A DNA stretch of 64,000 nucleotides from an uncultured Prevotellaceae bacterium (GTDB taxonomy: Bacteria; Bacteroidota; Bacteroidia; Bacteroidales; Bacteroidaceae), in NCBI GenBank assembly GCA_946415705.1, contig CAMKTN010000011.1, positions 1-64,000 of the forward strand, in the 5' to 3' direction. The position numbers and the translations under genes were made by a program. Below, piece after piece: positions 32,811-38,504 of this stretch; position 1 is the first letter of the stretch; each line of letters starts with the position of its first letter. Under the pieces are notes generated by a model. That model made no database searches and had not been told where the DNA came from. It saw only the letters and a program-made list of their open reading frames with translations.

Positions 32811-33332
32811 CTATGCTCTATTGAAGATTTCTTCCAATTTCTGCCTTGCCACTCCAGCTTCTCGCGCTCGTCCCAACCGCAGGGAGTCAACAAGGACCAA
32901 CAACTGATACAGCTCTGAATCTTGCGCTACGGCATTGGGAACGGTTGGGTACAAGGGCGTGACGGCCTGTCCGCGAGCGTTTCCCGTTTTGGATGGCCAT
33001 ACATATAATTCATTATTGTTATTCAGCAGTTCTTTCATGGGGGATGCCGATGACGCTGTCGGCACGCCACGAATCATACGTCCTGCCTCTACAGGAAATG
33101 CATACTTCAACCCTGAAACGAGGAACTCCATCAAAGCCAACTTCCTTACGTCTTTCTTCGATTCATCAACAAGTCCTGCTATTCGACAGCGCTCCAACGC
33201 CTCCGACACCTCAGATGCACTAATCTGCAAGGAGCTTGCAATGTCCTTGCCGAGCATCCCTCGTCCCTGCGGCGTCAGCTTCTTCAATAACACCACCACA
33301 TCTTGTGGTTTCATTACTGCTTGTTTCTCCAT
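32811..33332 (-). CDS. Winged-helix regulator, antitoxin candidate
   Basis: This 173-residue protein has an N-terminal winged helix-turn-helix (residues about 10-60: GKDIASSLQISASEVSEALERCRIAGLVD). A basic middle follows, then a C-terminal part (TPLYPTVPNAVAQDSELYQLLVLVDSLRLGRAREAGVA) that may contact the partner. It is encoded just before the nucleotidyltransferase, the normal order for a repressor-antitoxin followed by its toxin. A near-perfect 24-base palindrome at 33355-33378 sits 23 bases before its start codon and is a natural autoregulatory operator. A start at residue 7 is also possible. Confidence 0.75.
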   Translation of the reverse strand: MEKQAVMKPQDVVVLLKKLTPQGRGMLGKDIASSLQISASEVSEALERCRIAGLVDESKKDVRKLALMEFLVSGLKYAFPVEAGRMIRGVPTASSASPMKELLNNNNELYVWPSKTGNARGQAVTPLYPTVPNAVAQDSELYQLLVLVDSLRLGRAREAGVARQKLEEIFNRA

Positions 33333-33354
33333 TATTTTGCTCGATAATTAGTAG

Positions 33355-33378
33355 ATTTGCGATTCGCGAATTGCAAAT
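33355..33378. promoter_or_regulatory. Palindromic operator candidate of the winged-helix/nucleotidyltransferase pair
   Basis: ATTTGCGATTCG (33355-33366) and CGAATTGCAAAT (33367-33378) make a 24-base palindrome with one mismatched pair, positioned in the promoter region of the pair. Confidence 0.7.
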
Positions 33379-33701
33379 TAAATACATTTTCAGCTTAACG
33401 ACAGCAAGTTATAGCAAACAATCCTAATGTTTTAATCTTATTTAACAGAATGGCGCCAACAGTTTTCGCACTATTCTATATTTTCCACCTTGCGAGGTGG
33501 TGTTAGGTTGTAGGTGTTGCATACGAGTTACGTTTCCTCATTTCCTTCTATACATCAGACTTTTTATGCCTTTCAAGATGCCCGCCCCAATCTATCGTTC
33601 GAGTCCAGCCTTGGAAGTTGGTATGCCCTTTTAACGAGCAAACTGCTATTTCACCTTTATAATGATGTTATTTTGGGTGCAGCCCATAAACTTTCTTCTT
33701 A
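33379..33701. other. AT-rich intergenic region
   Basis: No convincing gene. A small hairpin CCACCT-TGCG-AGGTGG lies at 33485-33500. The frame running from about 33514 to 33861 has no protein-like composition and overlaps the structured RNA. Confidence 0.4.
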
Positions 33702-33737
33702 TTTTTGCTCCCACAAGCAAAACTTTCACTATCTTTG
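33702..33737 (+). promoter_or_regulatory. Promoter upstream of the structured RNA
   Basis: TTTTTG (ending 33707) is followed after 22 bases by TATCTTTG (33730-33737). Transcription would start near 33744 and read into the structured region. Confidence 0.65.
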
Positions 33738-33840
33738 TCCCCGAAAAGGCACGGAAGCGGACTTAATGACCGCCGAAAACCTCGGCGGAGGGTGTCGGAT
33801 CAAATCTTATCGTAAAAAAGAAAGCATTTGCTATTATTTC

Positions 33841-34026
33841 GCGTTAAGCCAAAAAGCCTAGGAAACTGTTTGGAATAATAAACGCTCGGAAGTAATAGAG
33901 ATACGGGGTGTCAGGTGATGGCATCCCCTTTCCAGTCGATATATAGCAATGCATTCACGCCTTGGCGTGGTGCATTCTTATAGACTGGATGGGGTTCCAA
34001 TTCCTAGGCTTGCCCCAGCTTAACGC
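33841..34026 (+). ncRNA. Structured non-coding RNA (6S/Bacteroidales-1-like candidate)
   Basis: The two ends pair over two perfect blocks: GCGTTAAGC (33841-33849) with GCTTAACGC (34018-34026), and AAGCCTAGGAA (33857-33867) with TTCCTAGGCTT (34002-34012). Inside, TTGGAA pairs with TTCCAA. A long hairpin is built from CCCC/GGGG, CCAGTC/GACTGG, AATGCA/TGCATT and CACGCC/GGCGTG. The left side keeps a large unpaired bubble. A closing stem, large bubble and long apical hairpin over about 186 bases fit the plan of 6S RNA, and the Bacteroidales-1 motif has been proposed as its form in this order. That identity is from memory and unproven. A promoter lies upstream (33702-33737) and a T6 tract at 34043-34048, so the primary transcript may run from about 33744 to 34048. 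Confidence 0.6.
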
Positions 34027-34057
34027 ATAAGAAGCATCACGCTTTTTTATGCGATGG

Positions 34058-34099
34058 CGATTGATAGTCAATGCTATTGAGCTAAAAGACTATCAATCG
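34058..34099 (+). promoter_or_regulatory. Inverted repeat just before the restriction-modification operon
   Basis: CGATTGATAGTC (34058-34069) and GACTATCAATCG (34088-34099) are exact complements around an 18-base loop. The right arm ends three bases before the first start codon, so the structure could control translation or bind a regulator. Confidence 0.65.
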
Positions 34100-34102
34100 T
34101 TT

Positions 34103-35155
34103 ATGGGTAATAATAACGTAAATCTTCAATCAGCAAAGAATCTGAAGGATGATGAATTCTACACTACTTATGAAAGTATTGTAGAAGAATTGTCTCATTA
34201 TACCCTCCATTTTAATGGTAAAACGGTGTTGTGCAATTGTGACGACCCTTACGAGTCGAACTTTTGTAAATATTTCCTTAGGAATTTTAACCGACTTGGC
34301 CTCTCAAGACTTATCTGCACGTCATATTGTGCTTCAAAGGTCATTGCGACTCAAATGAATTTGTTTGATGTTGAAGAAGAGATACTGCACAAAGGACAAG
34401 GATATGTTATAGATGTCAGGTATATCGCAGATGGGACTGAAGAGTTTTCTGAAACTTTCATTAATCAGTGGCTTAGAGCGACTAAACCTATTAGGAAGCT
34501 CAAGGGCGACGGAGACTTTCGTTCTAAAGAGAGTATAGACTACTTAACTCAGTCTGAAATTGTTGTCACTAATCCTCCCTTTTCACTCTTTAAGGAAATG
34601 GTATCCCTTCTTGTCCGACATGACAAGAAATATTTGCTTATTGGTAATCAGAATGCACTTACATACAGAGAAATCTTTCCGCTCATCCAAAACAATCTTG
34701 CATGGACTGGGTACCGTTTCGGAGATATGAAATTCAGGGTACCTGCAAACTCTGCTCCAAGAAAAACACGGTATTGGGTAGATGACTCAGGTCAAAAATG
34801 GCGCAGTCTTGGAAACGCGATGTGGCTGACGAATCTGGACATTGAGAAGAAACATAAATGGTTAACGTTAACAAAGCACTATTCATCAGAGGCCTATCCA
34901 ACATACGATGAATATGATGCAATAAATGTTGAGCGTGTTCAAGACATTCCGATGGACTACCCTGGTATTATGGGAGTGCCCATCACGATTATCAATAAAT
35001 ACAATCCAGAACAATTTGAGTTAGTGGGAGAAGCTAATCATGGCTCTGATAACGAATATGATTTGTTTAAGCCAACTGTTAACGGGAAACTATTGTTCAA
35101 GAGAATCTTAATCCGAAACAAATATCCAAAAGATAAATGTATAAATGGAATTTAA
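34103..35155 (+). CDS. Adenine-N6 DNA methyltransferase, EcoRI-type family
   Basis: This 350-residue methyltransferase resembles the EcoRI adenine methylase family: the N-terminal KDDEFYTTYESIVEEL, KTVLCNCDDPYESNFCKYF (SAM region), and the catalytic motif VVTNPPFSLFKE (NPPF at 157-160). It would protect host DNA at the system's target by methylating adenine. The start at 34103 begins right after a perfect inverted repeat; an upstream in-frame ATG at 34049 would lie within that repeat region. The end overlaps the next gene by 11 bases. Base composition is AT-rich compared with surrounding housekeeping genes, in line with acquisition by transfer. Confidence 0.9.
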   Translation: MGNNNVNLQSAKNLKDDEFYTTYESIVEELSHYTLHFNGKTVLCNCDDPYESNFCKYFLRNFNRLGLSRLICTSYCASKVIATQMNLFDVEEEILHKGQGYVIDVRYIADGTEEFSETFINQWLRATKPIRKLKGDGDFRSKESIDYLTQSEIVVTNPPFSLFKEMVSLLVRHDKKYLLIGNQNALTYREIFPLIQNNLAWTGYRFGDMKFRVPANSAPRKTRYWVDDSGQKWRSLGNAMWLTNLDIEKKHKWLTLTKHYSSEAYPTYDEYDAINVERVQDIPMDYPGIMGVPITIINKYNPEQFELVGEANHGSDNEYDLFKPTVNGKLLFKRILIRNKYPKDKCINGI

Positions 35156-36209
35156 AATATTAGACTTATTTTGCGGTGCTGGCGGCTTCTCGTATGGAAT
35201 GGAGAAAAATCCCCATTTCAAAACCGTACTCGCTCTTGATAATGACTCCTACGCAGGCGAAACGTTCAAGAGGAATATGCCTAGCTGTGATGTGATAATA
35301 GGTGACATAACGAGCTCTTCTGTTAAAGAGCAGGTTGTACAGAAAGCGATTGAGTATGGAGTCAATACAATCATTGGCGGTCCTCCATGCCAAGGATACT
35401 CTAACAAAGGAAAGAAACTGGGAATGGACGACCCTCGTAATTTCTTGTTTAGGGAATATTTGTCGCTGGTAAAGGAGTTAAAGCCCGAAGTGTTCGTAAT
35501 AGAAAATGTAAAGGCTTTGCTTTCTACTTCTAGCGGATGGTTCAGGGACGAAATATTAAAGGCGATTGCAACACTTGACTATTATATAGACTATGGCGTT
35601 CTGAATGCCTCACATTTCGGCGTACCACAATCACGAGAAAGGGCGATATTCATTTGTGCTAAACGCAAATTCATTCACCTACCGCAACAGACAGTCACGA
35701 CCTTCACAACAGTAAGGGATGCTATAGCTGATCTGGCATATCATGAATCAGGTGAGGGGGCTTTTGAGGGAAGATATGCTCTTCCTGCATCAAGTCATTA
35801 CCAAGAAATGATGAGAGAAGGTTCAAGCAAACTTTATAACCACATGGCATCAAGGCACAAGGATATTGCCATTGAGAAACTAAAGTTGATACCACCAGAG
35901 AAGGGCAAAGAGTTTCTCCCGTCTGATATGATTGGAAGACAGAGATTTCACACCACTTGGGGAAGATTGAAGTGGGATACTGTTGCCCCAACGATTGACA
36001 CTCGATTTGATGCTGCATCTAATGGCACTAACAATCATCCTTTTCTGAACAGGGCAATTACTCCTCGTGAGGCAGCACGAATTCAATCCTTCGATGACAA
36101 CTTCATTTTCTATGGCTCCAAGGTGCGGATACGCAAGCAAATTGGTAATGCGGTTCCACCTTTAATGGCAAAAGCAATTGCAGATACAATTTATAACGAA
36201 CTAAAATAA
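35145..36209 (+). CDS. DNA cytosine-C5 methyltransferase
   Basis: This 354-residue m5C methyltransferase has all the main motifs: LDLFCGAGGFS (residues 6-16, SAM), GGPPCQGYS with the catalytic Cys82, FVIENV (ENV at 120-122), FGVPQSRERAIFI, and the C-terminal R-E-A-A-R-I-Q-S-F and QIGNAVPP. The target-recognition region between is short. It overlaps the adenine methyltransferase by 11 bases and precedes the LAGLIDADG-like gene by seven bases. Having one m6A and one m5C enzyme suggests that each protects one strand of an asymmetric site, as in HphI-type systems. The site itself cannot be read from sequence. Confidence 0.95.
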   Translation: MEFKILDLFCGAGGFSYGMEKNPHFKTVLALDNDSYAGETFKRNMPSCDVIIGDITSSSVKEQVVQKAIEYGVNTIIGGPPCQGYSNKGKKLGMDDPRNFLFREYLSLVKELKPEVFVIENVKALLSTSSGWFRDEILKAIATLDYYIDYGVLNASHFGVPQSRERAIFICAKRKFIHLPQQTVTTFTTVRDAIADLAYHESGEGAFEGRYALPASSHYQEMMREGSSKLYNHMASRHKDIAIEKLKLIPPEKGKEFLPSDMIGRQRFHTTWGRLKWDTVAPTIDTRFDAASNGTNNHPFLNRAITPREAARIQSFDDNFIFYGSKVRIRKQIGNAVPPLMAKAIADTIYNELK

Positions 36210-36216
36210 TAGAATT

Positions 36217-37095
36217 ATGAATGTAGAAATGGCATATCTTATCGGGCTAGTTCTCGGTAATGGTGAGATTCAGCGAGGTCCAAAAGAGACGACGGTGACA
36301 ATTGATCTTCCGTACAAAAACCTTTATACAGATGATTTCAAGGACGTCGCTGTTTATGTAAAAGCAAGCATCGTTGATATCAGAGCTATTATTGAGCCGT
36401 TAATCGGGAGAGAATTGACAGTCACCCGTTTCAATAATTCCACAAAACTCTCTTTTACGAAGGACAACAATGAATATGTCCTAAGAGAAATAATTAGGCT
36501 TATTGATAAGGGTACACATCATTCAACGATGAGAATGCATCCTGATTTATTCGCTATCGGAAAGGAAGAAAAGAAGTCTCTATTGCGGGGAATTGCAGAT
36601 TCAACAGGATATATTCGGAGAAGTAATATCGCATTTGGTCAGGATGGCGCGCATCGTGTCTATATTGAGATTCCTGGTAACTGGCATATGGTAATAGACA
36701 TTGCAAACATGCTACGCGACGTTGATATCCCAGTACAAACTATTGACTTTGGCCATCCCAACTTCCGTGATGCGAATCTGATAAAGTATAATGAAGGAAA
36801 GACGAAATTTTGGAAGAAAGAACATCAGGTTAAGGTGTTTGCCAATGAATTCCTCCCTGTAGGGTTTAATATTACACACAAGCAGGATGCTTTGGAGAAA
36901 TATAGCGAAGAACTTTTGGACTTTATCGATCCAGAAAAGACTCACAAATTCTATTGGGAGAAACCAACAAGAGCAAGAGTAAAGCCTCCTCATCCTGAGG
37001 AAAACGATGCCTCTCTACCAAGGGAAATACGAGGTCGTCACTTTGATTCATGGACAGAGCTCGCCAGCTATTTAGGATATGGGCCGAAATGTTAG
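36217..37095 (+). CDS. LAGLIDADG-fold protein, predicted DNA-recognition component of the restriction system
   Basis: This 292-residue protein has two LAGLIDADG-like helices about 115 residues apart: YLIGLVLGNGEI (7-18) and LLRGIADSTGYI (122-133), the second followed by RRS. Homing endonucleases of this double-motif type cut with one acidic residue at the eighth motif position. Here these are Asn15 and Thr130, so the cutting residue is missing in both halves. DNA-binding beta surfaces may be kept. A C-terminal segment (HPEENDASLPREIRGRHFDSW) follows the fold. The next gene, which overlaps it by 17 bases, encodes a nuclease fold. I infer that this protein recognises the target while the neighbour cuts it. 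An alternative is a nuclease using shifted residues such as Glu17 or Asp128. Confidence 0.7.
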   Translation: MNVEMAYLIGLVLGNGEIQRGPKETTVTIDLPYKNLYTDDFKDVAVYVKASIVDIRAIIEPLIGRELTVTRFNNSTKLSFTKDNNEYVLREIIRLIDKGTHHSTMRMHPDLFAIGKEEKKSLLRGIADSTGYIRRSNIAFGQDGAHRVYIEIPGNWHMVIDIANMLRDVDIPVQTIDFGHPNFRDANLIKYNEGKTKFWKKEHQVKVFANEFLPVGFNITHKQDALEKYSEELLDFIDPEKTHKFYWEKPTRARVKPPHPEENDASLPREIRGRHFDSWTELASYLGYGPKC

Positions 37096-37576
37096 ACTAG
37101 AAATCGAATTATATGAGCCTATGCGCTCTTGGTTCAAGCAGTATCTTGAAGAAAAGTACAAGGGTGCTGTTGTTGAGACTATAGACTCACATGCACGCAC
37201 GCTTGATGTCTATCTTGAGGAAGCAGGTATTATTGAAGAGTATCCACAAACCGTTGGGCTGGATATTCAAATAGATGTTCTTGGCATTATAAGGAAAGGG
37301 TGCACGTCTGAGATTGCATTTATAGAAGCAAAAAAGAACCAGCTCAACCTTCATGACCTAGGGCAGCTATGGGCGTATTGCAAACTTTGTAGTCCTTCAG
37401 AAGCATTCCTTCTGTCTTCAGTTGGCACTGGTAGTCTAAATAAGATTCTCAACAACTTAAACCGCACAGACCTCTTGGATTTTGGAGACAACAAGAAGAT
37501 AAGAAAAATGCAAGTGGCTAAGTGGGACATAGGGAAAAGAAGTATTGATTACAAAACACTTGTTCCCTTAATTTGA
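37079..37576 (+). CDS. PD-(D/E)XK nuclease, predicted restriction subunit
   Basis: This 165-residue protein shows the PD-(D/E)XK core: an N-terminal helix with acidic residues, then QIDVLGI (Asp66), IAFIEAKKNQ (Glu83 and Lys85) and DLGQLWAYCKL with Gln96 on the following helix. It is small for a complete restriction enzyme and has no separate recognition domain. Together with the 17-base overlap with the LAGLIDADG-like gene, this suggests a two-subunit endonuclease. Motif order and spacing fit a functional catalytic site. It is the last gene of the operon, and a strong hairpin follows. Confidence 0.75.
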   Translation: MGRNVRLEIELYEPMRSWFKQYLEEKYKGAVVETIDSHARTLDVYLEEAGIIEEYPQTVGLDIQIDVLGIIRKGCTSEIAFIEAKKNQLNLHDLGQLWAYCKLCSPSEAFLLSSVGTGSLNKILNNLNRTDLLDFGDNKKIRKMQVAKWDIGKRSIDYKTLVPLI

Positions 37577-37661
37577 AGTTCTACGACAAGATGACTGACA
37601 GCCTACAAGAACATACTACGCATAGGCAACGACAAGTCAGACATTGTGTATCGAGTGTAGT
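37577..37661 (+). other. Spacer after the restriction operon, possible gene remnant
   Basis: One frame reads AYKNILRIGNDKSDIVYRV then stop (about 37602-37661), which looks protein-like and may be the 3' end of a lost gene. I cannot assign it. Confidence 0.3.
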
Positions 37662-37730
37662 CCATATATCATCCATTCCTCGTCGATGTTCGATTGGACA
37701 CGACGAGGAATGAGATGTACGCGGATATGG
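37662..37730. terminator. Long hairpin between the restriction operon and the DUF3037 gene
   Basis: CATTCCTCGTCG (37674-37685) and its exact complement (37701-37712) form the core stem. ATC/GAT and CCATAT/ATATGG (37662-37667, 37725-37730) extend it. It lies between convergent transcripts and probably terminates both, although T tracts are poor. Confidence 0.6.
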
Positions 37731-37749
37731 GTGCATGAATGCGACATGA

Positions 37750-38103
37750 TTACCTCACACCATCGTAAACATAATTCTTGTAAAGTTTATCTTTACTTTG
37801 TTTCGTTGGTTTAATGTCAATAGTTTGCAGAGGGGAGACTGCTATCAAGTTATTTGAATAGCGAGTAAGATAATTGATGGCTTCTGTCGAACCTACGCTT
37901 TGATCTCTTTGCATGGAGTGAACAATGCGTGAAAGATAATCATATTCCTTCCCTGAAAAAAGATGCTGTATAGCATTCAATTTTTGGCGAGATATGCGCA
38001 CACTAATATCCTCACCATCAACGATGATAAGTCCTACACTCACTCGCTCCGAGATTTCTGGACGAAGAACGGCATAAATGATGCTATATCTTAGTTTTTC
38101 CAT
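37750..38103 (-). CDS. DUF3037-like protein
   Basis: This 117-residue protein opens with LRYSIIYAVLRPEISERVSVGLIIVDGEDISVRIS, which matches the DUF3037 pattern: a YSI strand followed by a V-x-V-G-x-I strand. Such genes usually sit next to a HipA-like kinase gene. Here the ATG at 38103 overlaps by one base (TAATG) the stop of a short upstream frame (38103-38213), the likely remnant of the partner. Function is unknown; family members occur in defence or toxin-like loci. Confidence 0.65.
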   Translation of the reverse strand: MEKLRYSIIYAVLRPEISERVSVGLIIVDGEDISVRISRQKLNAIQHLFSGKEYDYLSRIVHSMQRDQSVGSTEAINYLTRYSNNLIAVSPLQTIDIKPTKQSKDKLYKNYVYDGVR

Positions 38104-38213
38104 TAATTAATGTTTTCATTTAAACATTCGGTGAAATTATCCCATACATCTGATTTCCAGCCCTTATCGAAGAGTTGTTGCAACTTAACGGTTATCAACC
38201 CTGTAGGAATCAT
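38103..38213 (-). pseudogene. Remnant or short partner of the DUF3037 gene
   Basis: A 36-codon frame starting at 38213 (KLQQLFDKGWKSDVWDNF within it) ends in TAATG, coupled to the DUF3037 start. It looks like the C-terminal part of a longer protein whose 5' portion is gone. A genuine small peptide is the alternative. Confidence 0.4.
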
Positions 38214-38472
38214 GATTTGCTTTCTGAACAAAGAAATGTGGAAAAAAAATGTAGGAAAGGAGCGGATTTTTGTATGAAATGCGGGATGGAGCAGATGCTA
38301 CATCGACTCTGCCATCAAATCCTTACGGCCGATGAGGCTGAATTTCGAAAATCTAGTATTCCAGGGGCAAAGATAGAGATGTTTCTTGGACTGAGCAATA
38401 AAAATGGCCAGAAAATATAGGGATGGAGGGGAATTATTAACTAAGAAATAACTATAAGAATGATTCTTTTCG
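38214..38472. other. Intergenic region between DUF3037 and bglX
   Basis: Contains a minus-strand TATCTTTG -7 element (38368-38375) that probably drove the truncated gene and DUF3037. No complete gene is seen. Confidence 0.45.
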
Positions 38473-38480
38473 TATTTTTG
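38473..38480 (+). promoter_or_regulatory. -7 element of the bglX promoter
   Basis: TATTTTTG fits TAnnTTTG, 25 bases before the ATG. No clear -33 element. Confidence 0.45.
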
Positions 38481-38504
38481 TGCCGACATTCAAGGGTTAT
38501 AGAT

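Noticed and set aside
33596-33612. T-loop-like GTTCGAGTCC considered as part of a tRNA
   Set aside because: No acceptor stem, anticodon arm or D arm can be drawn around it.
33514-33861. Possible protein gene of 115 codons upstream of the restriction operon
   Set aside because: It overlaps the promoter and paired segments of the structured RNA and has no protein-like pattern. Conserved non-coding RNA is often mis-called this way.
36217-37095. LAGLIDADG protein considered as a free-standing homing endonuclease or intein fragment
   Set aside because: Both catalytic acid positions are replaced, there are no splicing motifs, and the gene sits in a methyltransferase-nuclease operon with overlaps.
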